From positions 1,200,708-1,264,707 of the forward strand of contig NZ_LT821239.1 in the NCBI RefSeq assembly GCF_900169525.1: 64,000 bases of DNA, in the 5' to 3' direction. The position numbers and the translations under genes are program-made. Shown here piece by piece: positions 44,924 through 54,885 of this stretch. The notes under the pieces were generated by a model. It ran no database searches and was not told the DNA's origin. It was given only the letters and a program-made list of their open reading frames with translations. The stretch is from Corynebacterium pacaense. GTDB lineage: Bacteria > Actinomycetota > Actinomycetes > Mycobacteriales > Mycobacteriaceae. Each line of letters opens with the position of its first letter. Position 1 is the stretch's first letter.

Positions 44924-45946
44924 TCACGCATCCGGTCGGGAGCCGAAGGGCGAGGAGCGATAGGCGCGGAGTAGTTCGTAGCCGTCCCTGCCGAAGATGG
45001 CATCGCCTGTGCGCCGTGCCTCCACGAGCGCCCCTGTCGTACCGTGGGACAACACGTGTTCGCCGGAGCTGAGCCGGCGAATGGCGAGGCCGGCGATGCG
45101 ATCGGGGTGTTCGTTCGCCGCTTCGCCGTAGATCAGGGGATCGTGTTGGCCGTCGTCGCCGATGAGTAGCCAGCGCATCTCCGGGTACTCGATGATCAGG
45201 TTTCGCAGCTGGACCTTCTTGTGCTCCTGCCCGGAGCGGAACAGGCCGGTCTGTGTCGGGCCCCAGTCGGTGAGCAGCATCGGCCCTTCGGGGAATCCGT
45301 GACTGGATAGAAAGGCCTTCAGGGCGTCGAAGGTGTTCCAGGCTCCCGTGGAGAGGTAGAACACCGGCGCGTTCGGGTGGTCCCTTAGGATCTCGGCGTA
45401 GAAGTCGGCCATGCCGGGAACGGGTTTGCGTGTGTTGGTGTGGCGGATCCAGGAGTTCCAGGCCGCCACCAGGGCGCGGGGCAGCCAGGTGACCAGGACC
45501 GTGTCATCGATATCCGATATCACTCCGAAGCGTGCGGAGGAGTCGACGATGAGAACCTCCGCGGACGCGGAGACGACCCCTTCCCCGGAGATGGTGACCT
45601 CGTGCCAACCGGGTGGGAGACCGTGGTCGTCGATAAGGACGTCGACGTAGCCGTTGCCATCGGTCACCGTCTCGAAGCGTGGACCATCGGGGCCACCGAA
45701 ACTGATGACGAGCGGGAGATCGCCGACTTGGATGGTGAGGAACTGCCGCCACCCGCGCGCCTGCAGCGAATCCGACTCGCTGGCGGGATTGGTCATGAGC
45801 ACCCGGCCCAGCACGCGCATGCGTCGGGGCGAACCGTATCCGGAGAATCCGCTTACTCGAGGCACCCATCCGGCGCTGGCCGTCCTTCTCAGCCCGATTC
45901 GGTTGATGCCCCGTTCAACGGCGCGTGCAAAATCGGAGATGGCCAT
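44924..45946 (-). CDS. App1-type phosphatase (DUF2183)
   Basis: A 340-residue protein. The C-terminal half has the HAD-like DxDxT motif in GVISDIDDTVLVTW and downstream LSTGAWNTFDALKAFLSSHGFPEGPML and LIGDDGQHDPLIYGE, typical of DUF2183/App1 phosphatidate phosphatases. The N-terminal half is beta-rich (YVDVLIDDHGLPPGWHEVTI). ATG 45946 (MAISDFARAVERGINRIG) is chosen; the frame stays open far upstream but over other genes. It starts 11 bases after the stop of the HAD gene upstream, so the pair is likely co-expressed. Lipid phosphate hydrolysis is inferred. Confidence 0.83.
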   Translation of the reverse strand: MAISDFARAVERGINRIGLRRTASAGWVPRVSGFSGYGSPRRMRVLGRVLMTNPASESDSLQARGWRQFLTIQVGDLPLVISFGGPDGPRFETVTDGNGYVDVLIDDHGLPPGWHEVTISGEGVVSASAEVLIVDSSARFGVISDIDDTVLVTWLPRALVAAWNSWIRHTNTRKPVPGMADFYAEILRDHPNAPVFYLSTGAWNTFDALKAFLSSHGFPEGPMLLTDWGPTQTGLFRSGQEHKKVQLRNLIIEYPEMRWLLIGDDGQHDPLIYGEAANEHPDRIAGLAIRRLSSGEHVLSHGTTGALVEARRTGDAIFGRDGYELLRAYRSSPFGSRPDA

Positions 45947-45957
45947 GGGCGGTGGGG

Positions 45958-46773
<816 letters not shown>

Positions 46774-46809
46774 AGCACCATTGTGCTCTGAATCGGCTGG
46801 AATGTCTCG

Positions 46810-47067
46810 CTATTGACCGGCTTCGAGGCCCGCGGTGATGAAGTCGACGATGTCGGCCACGGTGTGGAATTCCTTCGCGTCCGAATCCTCGATGCGCACC
46901 CCGAAGGCGTCCTCGGTGTGCACGACGGCCTCGATGAAGTTCAGGGAGCTGATTCCGAGATCCTCGGTGATGCGCGATTCCGGTTTGATCTCCTCCGGGG
47001 AGAGACCGCCGACGTCGGAGAGAATGGTGCTCAGGGTGTCCAGAACTGGAGGGGTGTTCGTGCTCAT
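46810..47067 (-). CDS. acpP: Acyl carrier protein
   Basis: An 85-residue acidic four-helix protein with the phosphopantetheine attachment serine at position 41 in EDLGISSLNFIEAVV (the usual D-S-L becomes S-S-L). It presents acyl chains to fatty-acid or mycolic-acid synthases. Corynebacteria rely on type I fatty-acid synthase, so this discrete carrier probably serves another acyl transfer. ATG 47065-47067 is used; the gene diverges by 41 bp from the alpha/beta hydrolase and precedes the HAD phosphatase by 36 bp. Confidence 0.92.
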   Translation of the reverse strand: MSTNTPPVLDTLSTILSDVGGLSPEEIKPESRITEDLGISSLNFIEAVVHTEDAFGVRIEDSDAKEFHTVADIVDFITAGLEAGQ

Positions 47068-47108
47068 GCGAGTTAACGCTACCGCTATGTGCTTGTAGTG
47101 TCATACCC

Positions 47109-48170
47109 ATGAAGTTGAGACCCGCACACCTCGGCTCCACGCTGCGTTCCCTCGCCCTTCGGGTGACCGCGAGGGGGAGGCGTCGATTAGCACTTGAACA
47201 TGGTGCGCTGCACAGCCGCACCCGGAAGCCGGGGCTGGTCGGAGTGGATTTCGAGGGCACCGTCTCCTCCGACGGCCTGGAGATCAGCACCTATGTCGTC
47301 GGGCCGGATGACGCGGAGGCCACCGTGGTGTTCATCCACGGGTTCACCCTGGCCGCCGAGGTGTTCTACATGCAGGTGGACTACCTGCGCACCAACTTCC
47401 CCGGCGTGAGAAGCCTGCTTATCGACGCCCGCGGCCACGGGCAGACCGGCCCCGTCGCCCCGGCGCTGTGCACGGTGGAGGGAACGGCGCACGATGTGCT
47501 CGCCGCCATCAGGGAGCATGCGCCCACCGGCCCGTTGATCCTCGTCGGGCACTCGCTGGGCGGACTCACCGCACTGAACCTGATCAAGAACGCCGATCAC
47601 GAACTCGCTTCGCGCATCAGCGGGTTGGTGCTGGTGGCCACCTCGATCGAATCGCTGTCCGCGCAGGGACTGCCACAGGTGCTGGCGTCCCCGATAGCGG
47701 ACAGGGTCAGGGGCACGGCGGAGGCATCCCCCGGTGACGCCGCGAAATTCCGGGAGTACGCCTCGCAGTTCCTCGCCCCGACGCTGGCCACCGCGGTTTT
47801 TCACCGGCCCACCAACTGGAAGGTCATCGAGTTTCACGCCGCGATGATCCATGAGACACCGCTGGAGACATTCGTCGGCTTCTTCGATGATCTCCAGGAA
47901 CACGATGAGCTCGACGCCGCCGCGGCTCTGGAGGATGTGGACGGCTTCGTGATCGCGGGGGAGAAGGACAACGTCACCCCGCTCGGACAGGCCGAGCGCA
48001 TCTGCGAGCTGTGGCCGAAGGCGCATCTCCAGATCGCCGCTGACGCCGGGCACATGATTCCGCTGGAGGCTCCGATGATCCTCAACAATGCCATCGCCGC
48101 CCTGCTCCGCGGAATCAGCCGCCGAAGATCTGCTCCCAGAAACCGACAGGCTCGTCGGGGCTCTTGGTGA
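47109..48170 (+). CDS. Alpha/beta-fold hydrolase
   Basis: A 353-residue hydrolase with VVFIHGFTLAAEVFYMQVDYL (oxyanion region), LVGHSLGGLTALNLI (nucleophile serine), IAGEKDNVTPLGQ (aspartate region) and DAGHMIPLEAP (histidine). No signal peptide is evident, although the N-terminal 30 residues are basic and hydrophobic. TAGTGT at 47096-47101 ends seven bases before the ATG, indicating a leaderless mRNA. It diverges from the acyl carrier protein gene, so a thioesterase or lipase role is plausible. The last 56 bases overlap the opposing DUF1707 gene. Confidence 0.87.
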   Translation: MKLRPAHLGSTLRSLALRVTARGRRRLALEHGALHSRTRKPGLVGVDFEGTVSSDGLEISTYVVGPDDAEATVVFIHGFTLAAEVFYMQVDYLRTNFPGVRSLLIDARGHGQTGPVAPALCTVEGTAHDVLAAIREHAPTGPLILVGHSLGGLTALNLIKNADHELASRISGLVLVATSIESLSAQGLPQVLASPIADRVRGTAEASPGDAAKFREYASQFLAPTLATAVFHRPTNWKVIEFHAAMIHETPLETFVGFFDDLQEHDELDAAAALEDVDGFVIAGEKDNVTPLGQAERICELWPKAHLQIAADAGHMIPLEAPMILNNAIAALLRGISRRRSAPRNRQARRGSW

Positions 48171-48771
48171 TCACCCTCAGCGTCGACCCCCGCGAGATTC
48201 CGGTGATGACCACGCGCGGTGCGTTGGGGGCGGGTGCTGAGGTGTCTATCTTGAACTCCGACCAGTTCTTGTTCTGCATCTGGACATCAACGAACACACC
48301 GGGCGGGACGATGATGGTCATGCTCGCCATGGAGGCGGTGATGTCGAAGGTGATCACCGGTGCGGCGGCGGTGGCCCTGCGCAGATCAAGATGAAGATCC
48401 GCACCGTTGAGCCGGTATTTCGAGTACGCGGGCACCAGCCACTGGCCGGTCCTGCGGATCGCGCCCATGGTGGATTTCTCCTCGACGTTCTGCGGGGTGG
48501 GCAGGTGCCCACCCATCGGGAAACCCTGCTGCTGGGGCGGCATCTGCCGGGGAGGCATCTGTTGGGGCGGCATCTGTTGGGGCACGCCGCCGAAGTACCG
48601 CCCACGGATCGCATTCAGATCCGAGGCCTGTGCGGTCGACCAGACGATGTCGACCAGCTCCTGATAGGTATCCAAATCCAGGCGTCCCTGCCCGACGAGG
48701 CGGGTGAGATCGGCCTGGAGAGCCTCGCGTTCGGCGTCGCTCGGCTGTGGGGTGTGTCCTGGGAGATTCAT
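48115..48771 (-). CDS. DUF1707 domain protein
   Basis: A 218-residue protein starting at ATG 48771 (MNLPGHTPQPSDAEREALQA). The N-terminal DUF1707 domain (GQGRLDLDTYQELVDIVW) is followed by a repetitive Met/Pro/Gln linker (PQQMPPQQMPPRQMPP) and a beta-rich C-terminus resembling cell-wall-active-antibiotic-response domains (TIIVPPGVFVDVQ). No membrane helix is obvious. Its stop lies within the opposing hydrolase gene. A role in envelope stress sensing is suggested by family company only. Confidence 0.75.
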   Translation of the reverse strand: MNLPGHTPQPSDAEREALQADLTRLVGQGRLDLDTYQELVDIVWSTAQASDLNAIRGRYFGGVPQQMPPQQMPPRQMPPQQQGFPMGGHLPTPQNVEEKSTMGAIRRTGQWLVPAYSKYRLNGADLHLDLRRATAAAPVITFDITASMASMTIIVPPGVFVDVQMQNKNWSEFKIDTSAPAPNAPRVVITGISRGSTLRVITKSPDEPVGFWEQIFGG

Positions 48772-48914
48772 GATGCCGTCCACTTTAGTCGCCCACGCTC
48801 TCAAACGGGGGTCACCCGGTTGGCCTAATGAGCTGCAGAACAAGTATCTTCAAATCATGAATCAGCTCACAGAGCCGACTCCCTAATTTGTCCGCGCCGA
48901 CAGAAAGACTACTC

Positions 48915-49895
48915 ATGACCGCTCCACGCACAAAGCTCCTCGCCGGAATTGTGACCGCAGGTGCCCTGGTCCTTTCCGCTTGCTCCAGCGATACCTCCGG
49001 CTCCGATTCCGCCGGTGGGGATTCCTATACCATCGGCATCAACCAGCTGGTTCAGCATCCGGCGCTGGATGCCGCAACGGAAGGGTTCAAGGAGGCATTC
49101 GCCGATGCGGGCGTTGACGTCGACTTCAAGGAACAGAACGCCAACGGTGAGCAGTCCACTGCACTGACGATCGCCCAGCAGTTCGCCTCGGACAACCTCG
49201 ACCTGGTCCTCGCCGTGGCAACACCGGCGGCGCAGGCGACGGCGCAGAACATAACCAACGTACCCGTGGTCTTCACCGCCGTCACCGATGCGGTGTCAGC
49301 GGAGCTGGTGGACTCCAATGAGGCTCCCGGCGGCAACGTCACCGGAACCTCCGACGCGGCTCCCATCGAGGATCAGCTGGAACTGCTCAAGCAACTGGTT
49401 CCCGATGCCTCCACCATCGGTATCGTCTACGCCTCCGGTGAGGTCAACTCCCAGGTCCAGGTCGACGCCGTCGAGAAGGCCGCACAGCCGCTCGGCATTG
49501 AGGTCAAGACCCAGACGGTGACCACCGTCAACGAGATCCAGCAGGCAGTTGACGCGCTCGGTGACGTCGATGCGATCTACGTGCCCACCGACAACATGGT
49601 TGTCTCCGGCATCTCCTCCCTGGTCCAGGTGGCCGAGCAGAAGCAGATCCCGGTGATCGCGGCGGAGGCCGGCACCGTGGAGGGAGGGGCGATCGCCACC
49701 CTCGGCATTGACTACACCGAACTGGGCCGCCAGACCGGCGAAATGGCACTGCGGATCCTGCAGGACGGTGCGGATCCGGCGACCATGCCCGTGGAAACCG
49801 CCACCGAGTTCACCTACGTGATAAATGAGGATGCGGCCAGGGCGGTCGGCGTCACCATCCCCCAGGAGATCCTGGACAAGGCTGAACGCGTATGA
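48915..49895 (+). CDS. ABC transporter substrate-binding lipoprotein (TrpX/DUF534 family)
   Basis: A 326-residue lipoprotein: lipobox LVLSAC with the modified Cys at 23, then a two-domain periplasmic-binding fold (GINQLVQHPALDAATEGF; VVFTAVTDAVSAELV; VYVPTDNMVVSGISSLV-like). The family (ABC_sub_bind) takes up amino acids or related small molecules; tryptophan in some firmicutes. ATG 48915 follows AGAAAG; an in-frame ATG at 48888 adds nine unlikely residues. The permease and ATPase genes follow, with a 4-bp overlap. No T-box or riboswitch was seen upstream. Confidence 0.9.
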   Translation: MTAPRTKLLAGIVTAGALVLSACSSDTSGSDSAGGDSYTIGINQLVQHPALDAATEGFKEAFADAGVDVDFKEQNANGEQSTALTIAQQFASDNLDLVLAVATPAAQATAQNITNVPVVFTAVTDAVSAELVDSNEAPGGNVTGTSDAAPIEDQLELLKQLVPDASTIGIVYASGEVNSQVQVDAVEKAAQPLGIEVKTQTVTTVNEIQQAVDALGDVDAIYVPTDNMVVSGISSLVQVAEQKQIPVIAAEAGTVEGGAIATLGIDYTELGRQTGEMALRILQDGADPATMPVETATEFTYVINEDAARAVGVTIPQEILDKAERV

Positions 49896-50827
49896 TCGGC
49901 GCCGTCGAAGTCGGTCTCATCTACGGTGTGATGGCACTTGGTGTCTTCCTCACCTTCAGGGTGCTCAACTTCGCCGACCTGACCGTCGATGGCAGTTTCA
50001 CCACCGGGGCGGCCACCTCCGCAATGGCGATCATGGCCGGCTGGAATCCCATTCTGGCCACGCTCGCCGGATTCGTCACCGGATTCATCGCGGGTATGGT
50101 CACCGGCCTACTGCACACCAAGGGCAAGATTGACGGGTTGCTCGCCGGCATCCTGACCATGATTGCGCTGTGGTCGATCAACCTCCGGATCATGGACGGA
50201 GCCAACGTCCCGCTGCTGCGCCAGGACACCATCTTCACCCCGCTGCGCGACGCCGGCCTGCTGGGTACCTGGGCCGGCCCGGGGATCCTCGCAGTGGCGG
50301 TTCTCCTCCTGGGTGGCGTGGTCATCTGGTTCCTCAACACCGACCTCGGACTCTCCCTGCGCGGTACCGGGGACAACGCCCCCATGGTCCAGTCCTTCGG
50401 TGTCTCCACCGATTTCACCAAGACCCTGACCATCGCCCTGTCCAACGGTTTCGTCGGCATGTGCGGCGCACTGATCGCGCAGTACCAGGGCTTCGCCGAC
50501 ATCTCCATGGGTATCGGCCTCATCCTCGTCGGCCTCGCCTCGGTGATCATGGGCCAGGCAGTCTTCGGTCACCGTCGGGTGTGGATGTCGGTGATCGCCG
50601 TTATCATCGGCGCCGTGCTCTACCGCCTGATCATTTTCGCTGCACTACGCGTGGGGCTCGACCCCAATGACATGAAGGCGATCACCGCCCTGCTGGTGAT
50701 CATCGCTCTGCTGCTGCCCAGGTGGAAGGCGCTGAGCGGGAGATTCTCCCGCAAGCCCGCCGCGCCCGCCGCGGCGGGCACCAAGAAGGACGCACCCGCA
50801 CCCGCCGTCGCCGGAAAGGAGGTGTAG
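49892..50827 (+). CDS. ABC transporter permease (branched-chain/TrpY type)
   Basis: A 311-residue integral membrane protein with eight or more hydrophobic helices (GVMALGVFLTFRVLNFADLTVDGSF; GLSLRGTGDNAPMVQSFG is the conserved cytoplasmic loop). The C-terminal tail is Ala/Pro/Lys-rich. It overlaps the lipoprotein gene by 4 bp and is followed within 6 bp by the ATPase gene. It forms the channel of the importer. Confidence 0.9.
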   Translation: MIGAVEVGLIYGVMALGVFLTFRVLNFADLTVDGSFTTGAATSAMAIMAGWNPILATLAGFVTGFIAGMVTGLLHTKGKIDGLLAGILTMIALWSINLRIMDGANVPLLRQDTIFTPLRDAGLLGTWAGPGILAVAVLLLGGVVIWFLNTDLGLSLRGTGDNAPMVQSFGVSTDFTKTLTIALSNGFVGMCGALIAQYQGFADISMGIGLILVGLASVIMGQAVFGHRRVWMSVIAVIIGAVLYRLIIFAALRVGLDPNDMKAITALLVIIALLLPRWKALSGRFSRKPAAPAAAGTKKDAPAPAVAGKEV

Positions 50828-50833
50828 GCGTTG

Positions 50834-51625
50834 ATGCTGAAGATCTCCGGTATCGGAAAGACATTCTTCCCCGGAACGGTCAATGAGCGCCGTGCACTCG
50901 ATGGGTTGAATCTGGAAATGAAGGAGGGGGATTTCGTCACCGTCATCGGTTCCAACGGCGCGGGCAAATCCACACTCCTCAACGCCGTCTCTGGCCGGCT
51001 GTTCGTGGACACCGGAACCGTCGCCATCGACGGTGTCGTGGTCAACAGGATGTCCGAACACAAACGCGCCCGCTACGTGGGCAGGGTCTTCCAGGACCCG
51101 CTCGCGGGAACGGCGCCCAACCTCAGTATCGAGGAGAACCTCTCGCTGGCGCTGCTGCGCGGGAAACCCCGGGGTCTGGGTCTGAGCCTGAGCACGAAGC
51201 GGCGCGAGGAGTTCAGGGAGCAGCTGACCACCCTGGAGCTGGGACTCGAGGACCGACTCACCGCGAAGGTCGGACTGCTCTCCGGCGGCCAGCGCCAGGC
51301 GCTTTCACTGCTCATGGCGGGTTTCACAAACCCGAAGATCATGCTTCTCGACGAGCACACCGCAGCACTCGACCCGCAGCGCGCGGAGCTGGTGACCACG
51401 CTGACGCAGAAGATCGTCGACCAGGGTGGGCTGACCACCCTGATGGTCACCCACAACATGGAGCAGGCGATCCGCCTGGGTAACCGGCTGATCATGATGC
51501 ATGAGGGCCGGATCGTCTACGAGGCCGATCAGGCCACGAAGAAGAAGCTGACCGTCCGTGATCTCCTGAAGGAGTTCGCCACCATCAAGGGGGCGACCCT
51601 GTCCGACAAGGCTCTTCTGGGTTAG
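50834..51625 (+). CDS. ABC transporter ATP-binding protein (TrpZ type)
   Basis: A 263-residue ATPase with Walker A GSNGAGKSTLLNAV, a Q-loop (VFQDPLAGT), the signature LSGGQRQALSLLM and Walker B IMLLDEHTAALD with H-loop VTHNMEQA. The DEHT form of Walker B is characteristic of this importer group. ATG 50834 is preferred over TTG 50831, with GGAGG about 12 bases upstream. It completes the three-gene importer unit. Confidence 0.93.
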   Translation: MLKISGIGKTFFPGTVNERRALDGLNLEMKEGDFVTVIGSNGAGKSTLLNAVSGRLFVDTGTVAIDGVVVNRMSEHKRARYVGRVFQDPLAGTAPNLSIEENLSLALLRGKPRGLGLSLSTKRREEFREQLTTLELGLEDRLTAKVGLLSGGQRQALSLLMAGFTNPKIMLLDEHTAALDPQRAELVTTLTQKIVDQGGLTTLMVTHNMEQAIRLGNRLIMMHEGRIVYEADQATKKKLTVRDLLKEFATIKGATLSDKALLG

Positions 51626-51648
51626 CGGGCATCCCCAGGTGAACCCGA

Positions 51649-51680
51649 ACGCCCGCCTCCAGCACAGCTGGGGCGGGCGT
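51649..51680. terminator. Bidirectional terminator between the ABC operon and pntB
   Basis: ACGCCCGCC (51649-51657) pairs with GGCGGGCGT (51672-51680), and inner arms CCAGC/GCTGG extend the stem. It sits between the convergent ends at 51625 and 51697. There is no clear T-run. Confidence 0.65.
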
Positions 51681-51696
51681 CGTCACGCGTGGGTGC

Positions 51697-53151
51697 TCAC
51701 AGATCGGCGATGATGCCGTTGACGGAGTCCTTCGCGTCGCCGAGGAGCATATCGGTGTTGTCGTTGAAGAACAGCGGATTCTGCACACCCGCGTAGCCTG
51801 CGCCCATGGAGCGTTTGAACACGATCACGTGCTCCGCCTCCCACACCTTGAGCACCGGCATGCCCGCGATCGGGGAGCCGGGCTCGTAGGCGATCGGGTT
51901 GACGGTGTCATTGGCCCCGATGACCAGCACCACGTCGACGGTGTCGAAGTCATCGTTGACCTCGTCCATCTCCGTGACAATGTCATAGGGGACCTTCGCC
52001 TCCGCCAGGAGCACATTCATGTGGCCGGGGAGCCGGCCGGCGACCGGGTGGATACCGAAGGTGACGTTGACGCCGCGTTCGCGCAGCTTCCGCGTCAGCT
52101 CGGCGACGGGATACTGCGCCTGCGCGACGGCCATGCCGTATCCGGGGGTGATCATGACATTCTTCGCCTCCCGCAGCAGCTCCGCCGTCTCGGCTACGCT
52201 TGTCTCGGTGTGGCTGCCGTAGTCACGGTCATCGGCCACGGCACCGCCGTCGGAACCGAAACCGCCCAGGATCACCGAGATGAAGGAACGGTTCATCGCC
52301 CGGCACATGATGAAGGACAGGTAGGCACCCGAGGAGCCGACGAGCGCGCCGGTGATGATCAGCAGCGGATTGGAGAGCATGAAACCCGCGGCCGCCGCCG
52401 CCCAACCCGAGTAGGAGTTGAGCATGGAGACCACCACCGGCATGTCACCGCCCCCGATGGCGGCCACAAGGTGCAGCCCGAGCAGGAGCGCCAGCACGGT
52501 CATCGCGATGATGGACACCCACGCCCACACCCCGTGCCCTCCGCTGAGGATGAAGATCACCATGAACGCCAGGGAGGCGAGGAGGATACCCAGATTGAGC
52601 AGATTGCGTCCTGGCAGGGTCAGCGGGGCTCCCTTTATCTTCCCCGACAGCTTCAGATAGGCGATGATGGATCCGGTGAAGGTCACCGCACCGATGAACA
52701 CGCCGAGGAATACCTCGCCGAGGTGGAAGGATTCCATGTCCGCGGTCAGGCCTTGGGGGTGCAGCCAGGAATTGAAGCCGATGAGTACCGCCGCCAGTCC
52801 GACGAAGGAGTGCAGCAGCGCGATGAGTTCGGGCATACCGGTCATCTCCACCCCGCGTGCCCGCGGGATGCCGATTCCGGCGCCGATCGCCATGGCCAGC
52901 GCGATGAGGATGGCGGTGGTCAGCGCGGAGCGGTAATGCTCCGGTTCGGTGTGCGACTGCACCAGGGCCTTGATGATGGTGGCCACCAGCGCGATCGCCA
53001 TGCCCGCGATACCGAAGGTGTTCCCGCGTTGGGCGGTTTCCTGCTTCGACAGTCCCGCGAGAGCCAGGATGAACAGCACCGCGGCGAGCAGGTATGCGAG
53101 GTTTGTCCCGCGTGTGGTCCAGGTCAGGAGTTCGGCAAATGGTGTTGTCAT
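51697..53151 (-). CDS. pntB: NAD(P) transhydrogenase subunit beta
   Basis: A 484-residue membrane protein. About nine helices (residues 1-260) form the proton channel, followed by the NADP-binding dIII domain with [50 protein letters not shown] and [19 protein letters not shown]. With PntA it couples proton import to NADPH formation from NADH. It begins 6 bp after the pntA stop. C. glutamicum is known for lacking a transhydrogenase, so this is a strain- or species-level difference. Confidence 0.95.
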   Translation of the reverse strand: MTTPFAELLTWTTRGTNLAYLLAAVLFILALAGLSKQETAQRGNTFGIAGMAIALVATIIKALVQSHTEPEHYRSALTTAILIALAMAIGAGIGIPRARGVEMTGMPELIALLHSFVGLAAVLIGFNSWLHPQGLTADMESFHLGEVFLGVFIGAVTFTGSIIAYLKLSGKIKGAPLTLPGRNLLNLGILLASLAFMVIFILSGGHGVWAWVSIIAMTVLALLLGLHLVAAIGGGDMPVVVSMLNSYSGWAAAAAGFMLSNPLLIITGALVGSSGAYLSFIMCRAMNRSFISVILGGFGSDGGAVADDRDYGSHTETSVAETAELLREAKNVMITPGYGMAVAQAQYPVAELTRKLRERGVNVTFGIHPVAGRLPGHMNVLLAEAKVPYDIVTEMDEVNDDFDTVDVVLVIGANDTVNPIAYEPGSPIAGMPVLKVWEAEHVIVFKRSMGAGYAGVQNPLFFNDNTDMLLGDAKDSVNGIIADL

Positions 53152-53157
53152 GATGTC

Positions 53158-54717
53158 CTAGGCCTCCCTGGTGAACATGCTCAGCATGCGGTGGGTGACC
53201 GTGAAGCCACCGAAGATATTGATCGAGGCCACCACGATCGCGGCGAAGGCCATGATCGAGACCGCGAGGTTGGCGGAACCGACCTGCAGGATCGCACCGA
53301 CCAGGATGATTCCGGAGATCGCATTCGTCTCCGACATCAGGGGTGTGTGCAGCGAGTGCGTAACCGAGGTGATCACGTAGAAGCCGACCACAACCGCGAG
53401 CATGAGCACCATGTAATCGGCACTGACCTGAGCGGGACTGGCGAGCACGAGGGCCACTCCGAGCAGTCCGGCCACCCATTTCCACCAGGCACCCCGCTTC
53501 TCGACGCCCACCTCCGCGCCCGTGGGCACCGCGGGCGGGGCCTCCGCCGGCGCCACCGACGGGGCGGCGGACACCTTCACCGGCGGGGGCGGCCACAGGA
53601 TGTCCGTGAGTTCGCGTCCGTCCCTTACATGGTTGTAGGTCACCGTGATGCCGCGGACGATCTCATCCTCCAGATCGAGCACCACCCGGCCATCGCGGTC
53701 CGGGGTGACCAGGGTCAGCAGATTGACGATGTTCTGCCCGTAAAGCTGCGAGGCCTGCCCGGGCAGCCGCCCCGCCAGATCGGTGTATCCTATGATGCGC
53801 ACTCCGTTGTCGGTGGTGAACACCTCACCGGGGCGGGTGAGTTCGCAGTTTCCCCCGTTGGCCGCGGCCATGTCCACGATCACCGAGCCGGGTCGCATGG
53901 CCGCGACATCGTCCGCAGTGAGCAGGATGGGGGAGGTGCGGCCGGGAATGTTCGCGGTGGTGATCACGATATCGGCCATGGCCGATTCCCGCGCGTAGAG
54001 GGCCGCGGCCGCGCGCGCCTGATCGTCGGTCATCTCCCTGGCGTAGCCGTCCTCGGATCGCCTTGTTTCGGCGGGGATGGCCACGAACTCCGCTCCCATG
54101 GACTCCACCTGCTCGCCCGCCTCCGGGCGCAGGTCGGTCGCCCGGACGATCGCGCCCATGGAATTGGCGGTACCGATGGCGGCGAGGCCGGCGACGCCGG
54201 CTCCGATCACGTACACCGTCGCCGGGGGAACCTTGCCCGCCGCGGTGACCTGCCCGGTGAAGAGCCTGCCAAAGTGGGAGGCCGCCTCGATGACCGCACG
54301 GTAGCCGGCGATGTTCGCCATCGAGGACAGCACATCCATGGACTGGGCGCGCGAGATGCGCGGGACCGCGTCCATGGCCAGGGCGGTCAGCCTCTGTTGC
54401 GCCAGGGATTCCACCAGTTCGGGGTGGCGTCCCGGGGCCATGCGGGCGATGAGCACGGTGCCCGGACGGATCCCCGACAGGATCTCCGCGGGCGGAGTGT
54501 CCAGGGTGGTTATAATATCCGAGTTTCCCCACACGGAGTGGTCGACGATCCCGGCTCCGGCCGCGGCATACAGATCATCGGGGTAGGAGGCCGCGGCGCC
54601 TGCACCCTTTTCCACATCGACCTGATATCCGAGCTTGATCAATTTGGCCACGGTATCCGGGGTTGCGGCCACGAGCGTCTGCTCGGGATCCGGTTCCCGG
54701 GGCACTCCGATGAGCAC
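53158..54717 (-). CDS. pntA: NAD(P) transhydrogenase subunit alpha (undivided)
   Basis: A 519-residue subunit holding both the NAD-binding dI domain (VYVIGAGVAGLAAIGTANSMG; ATDLRPEAGEQVESMGA) and a C-terminal membrane segment of about four helices (after residue 400), so the E. coli-type undivided form rather than split PntAA/PntAB. A Pro/Ala linker (PPPPVKVSAAPSVAPAEAPP) joins the parts. GTG 54717 has GAGGAG upstream. It supplies NADPH from NADH using the proton gradient. Confidence 0.95.
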   Translation of the reverse strand: MLIGVPREPDPEQTLVAATPDTVAKLIKLGYQVDVEKGAGAAASYPDDLYAAAGAGIVDHSVWGNSDIITTLDTPPAEILSGIRPGTVLIARMAPGRHPELVESLAQQRLTALAMDAVPRISRAQSMDVLSSMANIAGYRAVIEAASHFGRLFTGQVTAAGKVPPATVYVIGAGVAGLAAIGTANSMGAIVRATDLRPEAGEQVESMGAEFVAIPAETRRSEDGYAREMTDDQARAAAALYARESAMADIVITTANIPGRTSPILLTADDVAAMRPGSVIVDMAAANGGNCELTRPGEVFTTDNGVRIIGYTDLAGRLPGQASQLYGQNIVNLLTLVTPDRDGRVVLDLEDEIVRGITVTYNHVRDGRELTDILWPPPPVKVSAAPSVAPAEAPPAVPTGAEVGVEKRGAWWKWVAGLLGVALVLASPAQVSADYMVLMLAVVVGFYVITSVTHSLHTPLMSETNAISGIILVGAILQVGSANLAVSIMAFAAIVVASINIFGGFTVTHRMLSMFTREA

Positions 54718-54827
54718 TGGGCACTCCTCACACGTTAAATTTCCGCATTCATTTCCGGATCCAATTCTAGTACCTCAACCGGACATAACCAGGCATATCG
54801 GAAATGGGGAGAATCACAGAAAAGGCA

Positions 54828-54862
54828 CACTCCCGTCCAAGGTGGGACCTTGAGCGGGAGTG
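54828..54862 (-). terminator. Terminator of aceE
   Basis: A 16-bp near-perfect stem (54828-54843 with 54847-54862, two mismatches, GGG loop) is followed on the minus strand by a TTTTCT run. It lies just beyond the aceE stop and ahead of the pntA promoter region. Confidence 0.85.
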
Positions 54863-54885
54863 CGCGGGGTGTGAGCGGGGGGTGG

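Noticed and set aside
48844-48914. T-box or riboswitch in front of the TrpX-type lipoprotein gene
   Set aside because: The leader is too short for such a fold; only a small GAGCTG/CAGCTC complement was noted.
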